DNA of 64,000 nucleotides from Ichthyobacterium seriolicida (GTDB lineage Bacteria; Bacteroidota; Bacteroidia; Flavobacteriales; Ichthyobacteriaceae): NCBI RefSeq assembly GCF_002369955.1, contig NZ_AP014564.1, positions 1,124,672 to 1,188,671 of the forward strand, read 5' to 3'. Shown piece by piece: positions 28,881 to 38,181 of this stretch (position 1 is its first letter; each line of letters starts with the position of its first letter). The notes under the pieces were generated by a model. It saw only the letters and a program-made list of their open reading frames with translations, ran no database searches and was not told where the DNA came from. The position numbers and the translations under genes were made by a program.

Positions 28881-29657
28881 TTATTCTTTGCGAAAATATA
28901 TGGGATTTTGAAGCTTTTTAAATCCGTTGAGCATTAGTTTTACACTTCCTAAAAATATTGTTATTTCACTTTTTATAGGTATTTTGTTGTCGTCTTTGCT
29001 TATCCATATGGTCAAAGTATTGCCATTCCTAAGAAGAGATCCAGTTTCTTCCCATGCAAAGAACTTGTAACACGGTATGTATCCAAAGGATGTTTTAACA
29101 TCTTCTATTGCTTGGAGGATTAACTTTAAATTGAACATTTTTTTATCTATAAAAAGAGGAACAGATAAGGTATCCTTTACCTCCATAGGGGATAGATCTT
29201 GTAAACGCACGTGATAAAACATTGATACAATATCTTGTGTTTTATTAGAAATTATATCGATTATGGTATCTTTTTTAGCTAAATTGTCTAACACCGTAGC
29301 TGTACCTTTGTCTTGATCGAAGGTTATATCTCTATTTATCATAATGGCCCCATTCTCAACTATTTTACGCACAGAACGATTAGAGATATTCTTTTTCTTA
29401 TCCATGAAAGAAAGATATTTATAATCAGCATCATAGAACCATGAGAGCATATCTACGGTTTTACCTTTTACTTCTATTTCGTAATCTAAACTGTCTGACG
29501 TATCTTTTACTTCAAAGACTACTTCTGCCAAATCTAAAATGGTATAGCTGATTTGATATCTCAACCATTCCCCTCTTTTAAAGGGTTCTGGGTTTTGTCC
29601 TAAAGCGCTAGAGCTAAGTAAACAAAACAGTTTTAGGATTAAAATTCCTCTATTCAT
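28881..29657 (-). CDS. DUF3108 domain-containing exported protein
   Basis: The 258 residues start with a signal peptide (1-20, SSSALGQ) and continue FKRGEWLRYQISYTILDLAEVVFEV, the pattern of DUF3108 proteins, with a later conserved LTIWISKDDNKIPIKSEITIFLGSVKLML. The family is periplasmic and of unknown function. The gene lies upstream of dnaG on the same strand with a gap of 84 bp. No other domain is seen. Confidence 0.8.
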   Translation of the reverse strand: MNRGILILKLFCLLSSSALGQNPEPFKRGEWLRYQISYTILDLAEVVFEVKDTSDSLDYEIEVKGKTVDMLSWFYDADYKYLSFMDKKKNISNRSVRKIVENGAIMINRDITFDQDKGTATVLDNLAKKDTIIDIISNKTQDIVSMFYHVRLQDLSPMEVKDTLSVPLFIDKKMFNLKLILQAIEDVKTSFGYIPCYKFFAWEETGSLLRNGNTLTIWISKDDNKIPIKSEITIFLGSVKLMLNGFKKLQNPIYFRKE

Positions 29658-29807
29658 CGTGCCTCTTATGTATCATTTTTTTTTGAGAAAAAAGTCAAAA
29701 AAATAAGTTCTCAAAGTTATGATTTTGTTTTGAACAAATATTATTTCAATCAATTCAAAATTGATAATGCACGATACTGAGACTCATTTAGTTGCCAACA
29801 ACAAGGC

Positions 29808-29833
29808 CATATTTATTTTAGAAAATAAATATG
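29808..29833. repeat. Perfect 12-bp inverted repeat in the intergenic region
   Basis: catatttatttt and aaaataaatatg are separated by two bases. The AT-rich palindrome lies in the 299-bp gap between the DUF3108 gene and a DUF285 lipoprotein gene, both on the minus strand. It could be a transcription terminator or an operator. Nothing else is evident in that gap. Confidence 0.5.
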
Positions 29834-29956
29834 AACTTTTATAAATAAAATCTTTATTCGGACAACTTCTCACCCGTATTAATCAAACAGATTTATTCAT
29901 ATTTCAACCATGTCAGATATAAAAAACACATTGCCACGTTTTTTTGGCAGTTTAAA

Positions 29957-31195
29957 TTAAAAATTACAAGCTGTAAAATTAGGTCTGAAAGCAGGACTTA
30001 AAACACCTGCGTAATTAAATAAACGACACGAAGTAACTTTTTCTACTTTCCATGGACTAATATCTTGATTAAAAGAATCAGCCGCAGAAAACATAAAGGA
30101 CATATTCCTAACTTTAGATATATCCCAATCATTTAAAGGTTGGTTGAAATTTTCAGCTTTTGAAAACATTCCTTTCATATTAGTAACACTAGATACATCC
30201 CATCGATTGATATTTTGATTAAAAGATGTAGCGCGAGTAAATAAAGCTTCCATATTAGTGACCTTAGAAACATCCCATCCACTAATATCTTGATTGAACA
30301 ATGTAGCTTCAGTAAAAAGAGTACTCATATTAATAACATTAGATACATCCCATCTGCTAATATCCTGATTGAACGATGAAGCTCTTGAAAACATGCCTGC
30401 TATATTGGTTACATTAGACATATCCCAATCACTTATATTTCCATTAAACTTAGTGCAACCACTAAACATGCCAGACATATTAGTAACTCCTTTTAAATTA
30501 GGGTTATCTTTAGATGAGATATTTAAATTAGTACACTTATTAAAGTGAGATCCTCTATTGCCTAGCTTTAAATTGCCCCAACTTGAAATGTCTATTATTT
30601 TATCTCTACTCTCTCTAACTTCTCCAAAGTTAAACCCTTGTATTTTTCCTGTGATAGTTATAGTGTATTTATCTGATGCCGTATATCTGTGTCTTCCATC
30701 AGTCCAATTTCTTATATGTTCATCTGTTGTGCCATCTCCCCAATTGACATAGAAATCATATGTTCCTCCATTGTATATTGGTAGACATACCTCTTCATTT
30801 ACTTTTACTTTCCACTTGGATATGAAAATATCTTTGAATAATACATCTACAGAGTATGTCTTAAAATCTCCATTTTTAGAATAGACCACATATTCTGCAG
30901 GGTCAGAAAAATCAAACTTAACATCGGGAGGATAGACCTTTACTCCCTCAAATTTTATACTAGGAGTAAAAGTTGTAAATAGATGTTTTTCTAAATCCTT
31001 ATCACTGATGACTACTGATATCGTTTCAGAAATGTTGTCAATAACTCCAACTATATCTCTATCTAAACCAGGATTTTTTTCAGCCTCAAATTTAAATGAT
31101 GTTATTTCCATAGGGTTTTTAATTTCTTTATTTGAACAAGAGGCAAACAAAAAAAACATACCTAAAAGGGTGATTTGTACATATCTAAATTTCAT
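29957..31195 (-). CDS. BspA-like (DUF285) surface lipoprotein, 412 aa
   Basis: A lipoprotein signal (GMFFLFASC, Cys20) is followed by a DUF5018-like domain (about 30-115), a PKD-like module ending in a WGDG motif (about 125-185), and six to seven DUF285 repeats of about 25 residues (about 235-395). A typical repeat reads FNQDISRWDVSNVINMSTLF. DUF285 proteins form leucine-rich-like solenoids and in several bacteria act in adhesion and host interaction. Relatives lie at 39269 and 41320. It is likely outer-membrane attached and exposed. The function is inferred from the family. Confidence 0.85.
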   Translation of the reverse strand: MKFRYVQITLLGMFFLFASCSNKEIKNPMEITSFKFEAEKNPGLDRDIVGVIDNISETISVVISDKDLEKHLFTTFTPSIKFEGVKVYPPDVKFDFSDPAEYVVYSKNGDFKTYSVDVLFKDIFISKWKVKVNEEVCLPIYNGGTYDFYVNWGDGTTDEHIRNWTDGRHRYTASDKYTITITGKIQGFNFGEVRESRDKIIDISSWGNLKLGNRGSHFNKCTNLNISSKDNPNLKGVTNMSGMFSGCTKFNGNISDWDMSNVTNIAGMFSRASSFNQDISRWDVSNVINMSTLFTEATLFNQDISGWDVSKVTNMEALFTRATSFNQNINRWDVSSVTNMKGMFSKAENFNQPLNDWDISKVRNMSFMFSAADSFNQDISPWKVEKVTSCRLFNYAGVLSPAFRPNFTACNF

Positions 31196-31293
31196 GTCCG
31201 TAATAATTTAAAAGTTAATGGTAAGTTAAATGTCTAATGATCTTCGATTTATATTAAATCTCTGGCCTGACACCCGACACGAATGTACAAAAA

Positions 31294-32118
31294 TTACAAA
31301 ACTATTTTTTGAGTCAAAGCTACTACTTGTTTTGCCTCTTTCACATCGTGGACTCTGAGTATATTAACCCCTTTTTGTAATAAAATTGTGTTTAATACAG
31401 TGCTTCCATTTATAGATTCTTCAGGACTGATATCAAGAGGTTTATATATCATAGATTTCCTGGAGATTCCAGCTAGAATAGGTAATTTAAAGCATTTGAA
31501 TAGATCTAATTTTTTCAATAATTCATAATTGTGATCTATAGTTTTTCCAAATCCAAAACCCACATCTATTATAATATCATTTACTCCTAGCTTTTTTAAT
31601 TCTAGTGTTTTGGTCGAAAAGTATTTTAATACATCTTTTACTACATTGTCATACTCTGGAGACATTTGCATGGTTTGGGGGACTCCCAGCATATGAGTGA
31701 GCACATAGGGAACTTGTAACTTAGATACTGTTTCAAACATGTTTTTGTCCATACTTCCACCAGAAATATCATTTATAATGGCAGCTCCTTCATTTACACA
31801 CATTTTGGCTACTTCACTTCTAAAAGTATCAACAGATATAATTATATGACCAAAGTGCTTTATTACATTCTTGATAACTGGAAGTATTCTATCTTTTTCT
31901 TCTTCTAAAGAGATGTGTTTAGCTCCTGGACGAGAAGAATAAGAGCCTATATCTAAAAAGTCCATCCCTTGGTCAATCATGTTTTCGACCTTCTTTAAAA
32001 GAGAAATGTCGTTTTTATATCTACTTCCCTCATAAAAAGAATCAGGAGTTATGTTGACAATCCCCATTACCATTGGGGTGGTTAAATCTATCAACTTCCT
32101 CTTACAATTTATAAACAT
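31294..32118 (-). CDS. folP: Dihydropteroate synthase
   Basis: FolP condenses p-aminobenzoate with the pterin pyrophosphate in folate synthesis. The 274 residues show VMGIVNITPDSFYEGSRY, DIGSYSSRPGA, INDISGGSMD, the VGFGFGKT segment (DVGFGFGKTIDHNYELLKKL) and GISRKSMIY, in the normal order. The sequence matches the sulfonamide target. purM follows upstream on the same strand 26 bp away, suggesting one transcript with folate-dependent purine synthesis, although FolK is elsewhere (46422). Confidence 0.95.
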   Translation of the reverse strand: MFINCKRKLIDLTTPMVMGIVNITPDSFYEGSRYKNDISLLKKVENMIDQGMDFLDIGSYSSRPGAKHISLEEEKDRILPVIKNVIKHFGHIIISVDTFRSEVAKMCVNEGAAIINDISGGSMDKNMFETVSKLQVPYVLTHMLGVPQTMQMSPEYDNVVKDVLKYFSTKTLELKKLGVNDIIIDVGFGFGKTIDHNYELLKKLDLFKCFKLPILAGISRKSMIYKPLDISPEESINGSTVLNTILLQKGVNILRVHDVKEAKQVVALTQKIVL

Positions 32119-32144
32119 GTCTTTTGTCTCTGTGTTTTTTTGTT

Positions 32145-33311
32145 CTATGAATAATGAAACTCTCCGTATGAGCTTTTTACAGTTAATTTTTTAGTAGTAT
32201 GACTGTGACATTGGCCTATTACTTTAGCCTGAACTCCAAAGTCATTTGATATATCTATAATATTTTGTGCCATTTGAGGTTCTACGTAAATCTCCATCCT
32301 ATGTCCCATATTAAAAACTTGATACATCTCTCTCCAATCTGTTTTGGACTGCTCTTGTATTAGTTTAAAAAGCGGTGGAGTTTCGAATAGATCGTCTTTT
32401 ATAACGTGCATCTTATCTATGAAATGAAGTATTTTAGTTTGACCTCCTCCACTGCAGTGTACCATGCCGTGAATTTTATCTCTGTATTTATCTAATATCC
32501 TCTTTATAATGGGAGCGTACGTTCTAGTCGGAGATAGCATTAGTTTGCCAGCATCTAAAAGTGTATTCTCTACACCATCTGTGAGTTTTATATTCCCAGA
32601 ATAAACTAATTCATCAGGCAATAAATGATCAAAACTATCTGGATATTTCTCAGATAGATATTTAGAAAATACATCGTGTCTGGCTGAAGTCAATCCATTG
32701 CTTCCCATGCCTCCATTGTATTCCTTCTCGTAAGAAGCACATCCAAAAGAAGATAAGCCCACAATAACATCACCATGGGAAATATTACTATTACATATGA
32801 CCTCTGATCGTTTCATCCTACTGATTACTGTAGAATCTACTATAATGCTTCGAACTAAATCACCCACATCGGCCGTTTCCCCTCCAGTAGAATAAATATT
32901 TATATCGTATTTTCTCAACTCTGTTATCAATTTTTCAGTGCCGTTTATAATCTCTGATATAACATCACCTGGAATATTATTTTTATTTCTGCCTATTGTG
33001 GAAGAAAGCATAATATTGTCAGTCGCACCCACACAAAATATATCGTCTATATTCATTATAAGTGCATCTTGAGCTATTCCCTTCCAGACAGACATATCAC
33101 CTGTCTCTTTCCAATACACATAAGCTAAAGAAGATTTTGTTCCCGCTCCATCAGCGTGCATAACTAAACAATAGTTCTCATCTAGACTTAAATAATCTGG
33201 AACTATCTTACAAAAAGCATTGGGAAACAAGCCCTTGTCTATATTCTTTATAGCGTTGTGAACATCTTCCTTAGAATGCGAAACACCTCTTTTGTCGTAT
33301 CTGTTTTTCAT
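32145..33311 (-). CDS. purM: Phosphoribosylformylglycinamidine cyclo-ligase (AIR synthase)
   Basis: PurM forms aminoimidazole ribonucleotide in purine synthesis. The 388-residue protein starts YDKRGVSHSKEDVHNAIKNI, followed by VMHADGAGTKSSLAY, MNIDDIFCVGATDNIMLSST, STGGETADVGDLVRS and, late, GGGQTKILHF and VFNMGHRMEIYVE. These are PurM-family features. It is longer than E. coli PurM (345 residues), as is usual for the Bacteroidota type. It lies 12 bp from the glycosyltransferase gene upstream. Confidence 0.88.
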   Translation of the reverse strand: MKNRYDKRGVSHSKEDVHNAIKNIDKGLFPNAFCKIVPDYLSLDENYCLVMHADGAGTKSSLAYVYWKETGDMSVWKGIAQDALIMNIDDIFCVGATDNIMLSSTIGRNKNNIPGDVISEIINGTEKLITELRKYDINIYSTGGETADVGDLVRSIIVDSTVISRMKRSEVICNSNISHGDVIVGLSSFGCASYEKEYNGGMGSNGLTSARHDVFSKYLSEKYPDSFDHLLPDELVYSGNIKLTDGVENTLLDAGKLMLSPTRTYAPIIKRILDKYRDKIHGMVHCSGGGQTKILHFIDKMHVIKDDLFETPPLFKLIQEQSKTDWREMYQVFNMGHRMEIYVEPQMAQNIIDISNDFGVQAKVIGQCHSHTTKKLTVKSSYGEFHYS

Positions 33312-33323
33312 AACTAAAATATC

Positions 33324-34664
33324 TTAACTCTTCAAAATAGCTTTGGAATAAACCTCCCAACTCAGATTCTCTTTAAAAGATTTTATAATAGCTTTGGAAT
33401 AAACCTCCCAACTCAGATTCTCTTTAAAAGATTTTATATTCTCCATTGGAATTGGATTGTCCAAAAATCTAAACATCGTTTGAGCCATAGACTCCACAGT
33501 GTTTTCTTCGACCATATAACCGTTTTGTCCATCTTTAACAGTTTCAGGGAAATGTCCTGTTCTAGTTGTCAAAATAGGTAAATTAAAGTTATAGCTCAAG
33601 GATTCTATTCCAGAGGGAGTGGCCCTAGAATAAAATAATACAACCGCATTGGAAACGGCAAAATATTTATTCACATCTTCATTAGGTATGAATTTATCTA
33701 CTACTACTATCCTATCTCTCAAGTTTAATTCATCTATTAGCTTGAGTGGATTGTAATCTTGATCTTCATCTTTGGAGTTTAAAAATACTCGCTTTGCAAT
33801 GGAAAAAATAGTTTTCTTAATCTTGGTTCTTAGACTATTGTATTTTAAGGTGTTCCAAAACATCTCTCCACATATTAGGAATGATACGTCATCTCTCTTT
33901 TTAGCTACTATATCAAAAGCCTTTATAGCATTGTGAAGCCCTTTATATTTTCTGATAAAACCAAAAAATAAAAATACATTATCTCTCAATCCATATTTCT
34001 TTTTGAAGGCGGCAGCATCGAATATAGGATCTGATTTATACAAATCGTATATGGGATGAAAGAGCTTTATAACTGTTTTTTTAGACGAATCACTTTTTAT
34101 ATTCCTCTGTCCAGAATTGGACAATTCGAATGTTATGTCTGGAAAGAGATCTACTAATTCCATATAAGTTTTAAAATCGTGAACGATATAACTATCGGCA
34201 TTTTCTATGCCTATGCGGGTCAGCTTTTTATCTAAAGTACTCCTCTCTTTTTGGATTAGAAAATGTAGATCTACTATCACTTCACAATTGGAATTGTTTT
34301 TTATGCTTTTAATTATAAAGGATATTGGTAGTCCCTGTATGGCTATAGACCATTGAATTATAACTTTATCAGCATTGAGAGATAATATGTATTTGACTGT
34401 TTCATTCCAAGAAAAAGGATTGTTGTAATTAGTTATGTACTTACAGTCAATATCAGTTCCTTCTAGGAAGTTTATGGAACTGACTTTGTCTTTGAAATTC
34501 CTAGGAATAATGCTGGGATATTGATGTGTCCACGATACGATATGAACTTTGGTATGTTCAAACTTAGATAGGGATTTGGCCAAAGAGGTGTTGTAATTAG
34601 ACATTCCCCCCTTGAAAATAGGACCAGCTCCAAAACAGACTATAACTTTACTACTGCTAGACAT
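33324..34664 (-). CDS. Group 1/4 glycosyltransferase
   Basis: The 446 residues have a GT-B layout: an N-terminal half starting VIVCFGAGPIFKGGMSNYNT (glycine-rich, acceptor side) and a C-terminal donor domain with FFGFIRKYKGLHNAIKAF, the E-x7-E-like region (SRATPSGIESLSYNFNLPIL) and GQNGYMV. This is the GT4 pattern, consistent with adding a sugar to surface polysaccharide. The last 17 codons are repeated in frame by a 51-bp tandem duplication, giving SFKENLSWEVYSKAI twice. The start overlaps the epimerase gene by 8 bp, so the two are coupled. Confidence 0.88.
   Translation of the reverse strand: MSSSSKVIVCFGAGPIFKGGMSNYNTSLAKSLSKFEHTKVHIVSWTHQYPSIIPRNFKDKVSSINFLEGTDIDCKYITNYNNPFSWNETVKYILSLNADKVIIQWSIAIQGLPISFIIKSIKNNSNCEVIVDLHFLIQKERSTLDKKLTRIGIENADSYIVHDFKTYMELVDLFPDITFELSNSGQRNIKSDSSKKTVIKLFHPIYDLYKSDPIFDAAAFKKKYGLRDNVFLFFGFIRKYKGLHNAIKAFDIVAKKRDDVSFLICGEMFWNTLKYNSLRTKIKKTIFSIAKRVFLNSKDEDQDYNPLKLIDELNLRDRIVVVDKFIPNEDVNKYFAVSNAVVLFYSRATPSGIESLSYNFNLPILTTRTGHFPETVKDGQNGYMVEENTVESMAQTMFRFLDNPIPMENIKSFKENLSWEVYSKAIIKSFKENLSWEVYSKAILKS
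33336..33437 (-). repeat. 51-bp in-frame tandem duplication at the glycosyltransferase C-terminus
   Basis: The two copies begin at 33336 and 33387 and are nearly identical, with a period of 51 bp, exactly 17 codons. They encode KSFKENLSWEVYSKAI followed by I or L. The duplication keeps the frame and adds 17 residues to the protein end. Confidence 0.92.
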
Positions 34665-35706
34665 TGTGATATTCCCTTTGGTGTACAGCTTGATAAACCC
34701 TTCTAAGTCCTTGTTCTAGAGATATTTTAGGTTCCCAGTTGAGATGTTTTTTGACGTAATCTAGACTACAATACCTAGAGAAAACTCCAACGGGCTTGTC
34801 TAAAAGACATTTTATATCAGTTTGATAACCCGCTATTTCACAGAAAATAGTTATAATTTCCCTGAAAGTTGTCAATTTTCCAGTTCCTATATTGATTGCT
34901 CTTCCGTCGGAAATCTTATCCATAGCCAACAAAGTGCAATCGATAACATCGTCTATATGGACGAAATCACGCCCCTGATTGCCTGTTCCCCATACCTCAA
35001 AAGGGCTTTCCTTTAAGGCTGCTCTCTTAGCCAAAGACGGAATTGGATAACTGTAATCTTGGTCTTCTCCATAACCAGAAAAAGGTCTGATACACACGAT
35101 CTTAACACCGTAATATTCTGCAGCTATCTTAGCTAAAAATTCTCCTGTCAATTTAGTCCAGCCGTAAGTCATATCTGGCTGTCCCATATTAGAAAAATCT
35201 ATGTCTGTCTCTCTTAACTGAATATAGTTTTGCTCGGTCTGCTTGCTTATGGGATAGGCTGCGCTGGAACTCGGATATAATACTCTCTTTGGCTTATAAC
35301 GTGTAATCCAATAAAAGAACTCTGCATCTATAGAGAGGTCTAATGCCACTTTCATAGGATCACCATCTATAGTAGCCCTTCCTCCTACGATGGCTGCAAA
35401 ATGAAATACATCTGTAAACTCTACAATATCTATTCCGTATTCATGTGAAATCCATTCGGGATTCTTTGTTAAATTTCTCAAGACATCTATAAAATCACTT
35501 TTTATAAAGATCAATCTCTCATCTTGTCCATATGTTCTGAGGTTTTTTATCTCCCTATTTAAAGATTCCTCAATCCAATTATTAGGATCCATTCCCACAG
35601 ATAGATTATCTACAAATAATATTCTATCAGTAGTTGTACTGTAGAGCCTTTTGACCATATTTCTACCTACAAAGCCACATCCTCCTGATATGAGATGATT
35701 TTTCAT
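34657..35706 (-). CDS. NAD-dependent sugar epimerase/dehydratase
   Basis: An extended short-chain dehydrogenase/reductase of 349 residues. The Rossmann motif is GGCGFVG (8-14). YPSSSAAYP, the catalytic YGWTK (about residue 181), and RPFSGYG with YSYPIPSLAKRA follow. Such enzymes epimerise or dehydrate nucleotide sugars in the cytoplasm. The next gene, overlapping by 8 bp, is a glycosyltransferase, which suggests a role in a cell-surface glycan. The substrate cannot be told from sequence. Confidence 0.85.
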   Translation of the reverse strand: MKNHLISGGCGFVGRNMVKRLYSTTTDRILFVDNLSVGMDPNNWIEESLNREIKNLRTYGQDERLIFIKSDFIDVLRNLTKNPEWISHEYGIDIVEFTDVFHFAAIVGGRATIDGDPMKVALDLSIDAEFFYWITRYKPKRVLYPSSSAAYPISKQTEQNYIQLRETDIDFSNMGQPDMTYGWTKLTGEFLAKIAAEYYGVKIVCIRPFSGYGEDQDYSYPIPSLAKRAALKESPFEVWGTGNQGRDFVHIDDVIDCTLLAMDKISDGRAINIGTGKLTTFREIITIFCEIAGYQTDIKCLLDKPVGVFSRYCSLDYVKKHLNWEPKISLEQGLRRVYQAVHQREYHNV

Positions 35707-35865
35707 TCTATTATTAATAAAGATTTACACTCTAGAAGATTGAGATATACAACTCTTAACAACACTTTTTTTTTTAGGTATTTTATACTTTATCTCAAAA
35801 AGAGTCTTTTATGTGAGAAGATATCATATATAATTTTTGACGTGAATTTATGAGATTCAGTGCAA

Positions 35866-36405
35866 CTATGTCTTTTGTCTTTTTTTTAGGAAAAAGGCTA
35901 ATATCAAAGATATAATACAGTATATAGGAGTTGAAAATATAGTAGCATTTAATATGCCTCCTATTGAAATTCTCTTTATATCTATTTTTTTAATATAATC
36001 TATAGTATTCTGTAATTCTGTTTTGTCTTGAGAGTGATCTATATCTTCTAAGAAGCCCATTAGAAAATTGACATTATTACTCTTTTGCAGCTCCATGAGA
36101 TTGCTGTCAAACAAGTTGATGAATATAAACAGAAGCATTTTTTCTAAAATCACCGAGAATAATATCATTCCAAAAGCAAGTGTAAATGTATCTTTAAAAG
36201 ATAATTCTAAGCTCGTCTTTCTATACTTAACTATGAAATATACGACTGATATAATCCAGATGGGATAAGAAAATAGCAACTGTATAACAGTGGAAAACAG
36301 ATCGGTATAAAAACAGTAAAAAACTATCATAATACCAATTTGTATGCCTGTAATTATCAAGGCCGAAATCGAAATGTAATTCCACATTTTTTTCATATCC
36401 ATCAA
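35866..36405 (-). CDS. DUF4199 family membrane protein
   Basis: The 179 residues contain about four hydrophobic helices and the DUF4199 features: FKDTFTLAFGMILFSVILEKML, then an amphipathic middle, then GGILNATIFSTPIYCIISLIL. DUF4199 proteins are small inner-membrane proteins of unknown function common in Bacteroidota. It lies 11 bp downstream of the DUF4834 gene, likely in one transcript. Confidence 0.8.
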   Translation of the reverse strand: MMDMKKMWNYISISALIITGIQIGIMIVFYCFYTDLFSTVIQLLFSYPIWIISVVYFIVKYRKTSLELSFKDTFTLAFGMILFSVILEKMLLFIFINLFDSNLMELQKSNNVNFLMGFLEDIDHSQDKTELQNTIDYIKKIDIKRISIGGILNATIFSTPIYCIISLILAFFLKKRQKT

Positions 36406-36416
36406 TTTATGATAGT

Positions 36417-36659
36417 TTATTTTTCTACTTCTTCGTAATCTACGTATTCCCCTACATTGTCATATGTCTTATTCCTTTTAGGAACTTTGTCTACAGTAGT
36501 CTTGCCTTCTTTGGAACGATCGTAATAACTGGCTCTATTTCTATGATTTTCATCTTTCATGTTTTTAATAATGCTGCTTAGAAAAAATGAAAAAATATAT
36601 CTGCCAAAAAATTTCAATAAGAGAAATATGATCGCTATTACCAATAATACATACATCAT
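36417..36659 (-). CDS. DUF4834 family small membrane protein
   Basis: The 80 residues consist of one N-terminal membrane helix (MMYVLLVIAIIFLLLKFFGRY) and a basic tail with DENHRNRASYYDRSKEGKTT and NVGEYVDYEEVEK. This matches the DUF4834 family. It precedes the DUF4199 gene and is divergent from hemN. Function unknown. Confidence 0.7.
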   Translation of the reverse strand: MMYVLLVIAIIFLLLKFFGRYIFSFFLSSIIKNMKDENHRNRASYYDRSKEGKTTVDKVPKRNKTYDNVGEYVDYEEVEK

Positions 36660-36819
36660 AGCCTTACTGTTTTTAAAGGTTTTTCAAAGGACAAAAGTAA
36701 ATAAAAAAACACCATGCGTTTTTTTACTCTCATTCGATTGGGTAGAAAATAAAAACTCTGATATTACTCAAAACACATAAGTTTGCAACATTCCAGGCAA
36801 ACTCAAAAAAACAATCCAT

Positions 36820-38181
36820 TTGGATGAACTGATAAAAAAATATAATGTTCCAGGTCCCAGATATACTAGTTATCCAACTGTTCCATATTGGGATGGTGAG
36901 AATTTAGGTGTAGAAAATTGGACCAAAACTCTAAAAAGGGCATTTGCTGAGAGTAATTCTGAGGAAGGTATTAGCATATATATACATCTTCCTTTTTGTG
37001 AGAGTCTTTGTTCTTTCTGCGGATGTCATAAAATCATAACTAAAAAACACGACAAAGAAGACGTTTATATAGAATATCTCTTAAAGGAATGGGATCTATA
37101 TACAAAATTGCTAGAGGAAAAACCCTTTGTAAAAGAACTCCACATAGGCGGAGGCACTCCCACGTTTTTTTCTCCCCAAAATCTAAAAGGACTTATAGAA
37201 AAGATTTTATTCAAAGGTTCTTTCTCAGAGAGATCGGAATTCAGCTTCGAATGTCACCCGAACAACACTTCTGAAGATCACATGAAGGTCCTCTATGATT
37301 TGAATTTTAGACGAATAAGCTTGGGCGTGCAAGATTACAGCCCTGTAGTCCAGAAAGCTATAAACAGGATTCAGCCTTTCGAAAAAGTTTCTCAAGTTCA
37401 CAATATGGCTAGAGAGATAGGATACACTTCTATTTCTCACGATTTGATATATGGTCTTCCCCATCAAACCCTAGAAGATATTATCGATACCATAGAAAAA
37501 ACTCAAAAGCTAATGCCAGATAGAATAGCTCTTTACGGATATGCTCACGTTCCTTGGATAAGAGGCAGTGCCCAAAGGGGATTTGACGAAAAAGATTTAC
37601 CAAAAGACGAAGAAAAAAGAACACTATACGAAAAGAGCAAACAAAAATTGACCGATGTAGGATATGTAGAAATAGGCATGGATCACTTCTCTCTAAAGAG
37701 TGATTCCCTATATGAATCCTTTATAAATAAAAAAACACATCGAAATTTTATGGGATATTCTTCTTCTAAAACTAAAGTGATGATAGGATTAGGGGTCTCT
37801 TCCATAAGTGATAGTTGGTATTGTTTTAGTCAGAATGAAAAAAAATTAAGTCTGTATTATTCAAAAATAGACAGAGGCATATTGCCTGTTATGAGAGGTC
37901 ATGAGTTAAATGATACTGATTTAATTATAAGAAAACACATACTCAATCTGATGTGCTTATTAGAGACTTCATGGAGAGATGATAATATGAAATTTGCTGA
38001 ATTGCCTCATGTGTTGAGTCTTTTAGAAGAGATGAAAACCGATGGGCTACTTAGCTTCAAACAAGAAGGTATTGAGATAACCAAAAAAGGACGTCCATTT
38101 ATCAGAAACATATGTATGGCCTTCGATCTGAGATTACTCAAAGACAAGCCTTCGACTAGAATATTTTCAATGACAATATGA
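36820..38181 (+). CDS. hemN: Oxygen-independent coproporphyrinogen III oxidase
   Basis: HemN is a radical-SAM enzyme that decarboxylates two propionates of coproporphyrinogen III in haem synthesis. The 453 residues include GPRYTSYPTVPYWD, the iron-sulfur cluster motif CESLCSFC (C60, C64, C67), LHIGGGTPTFFS and SLGVQDYSP. The start is a TTG at 36820 because the protein begins at the family's usual N-terminus and the nearest ATG (36824) is out of frame. It overlaps the hydrolase gene by 4 bp (ATGA). Confidence 0.93.
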   Translation: MDELIKKYNVPGPRYTSYPTVPYWDGENLGVENWTKTLKRAFAESNSEEGISIYIHLPFCESLCSFCGCHKIITKKHDKEDVYIEYLLKEWDLYTKLLEEKPFVKELHIGGGTPTFFSPQNLKGLIEKILFKGSFSERSEFSFECHPNNTSEDHMKVLYDLNFRRISLGVQDYSPVVQKAINRIQPFEKVSQVHNMAREIGYTSISHDLIYGLPHQTLEDIIDTIEKTQKLMPDRIALYGYAHVPWIRGSAQRGFDEKDLPKDEEKRTLYEKSKQKLTDVGYVEIGMDHFSLKSDSLYESFINKKTHRNFMGYSSSKTKVMIGLGVSSISDSWYCFSQNEKKLSLYYSKIDRGILPVMRGHELNDTDLIIRKHILNLMCLLETSWRDDNMKFAELPHVLSLLEEMKTDGLLSFKQEGIEITKKGRPFIRNICMAFDLRLLKDKPSTRIFSMTI

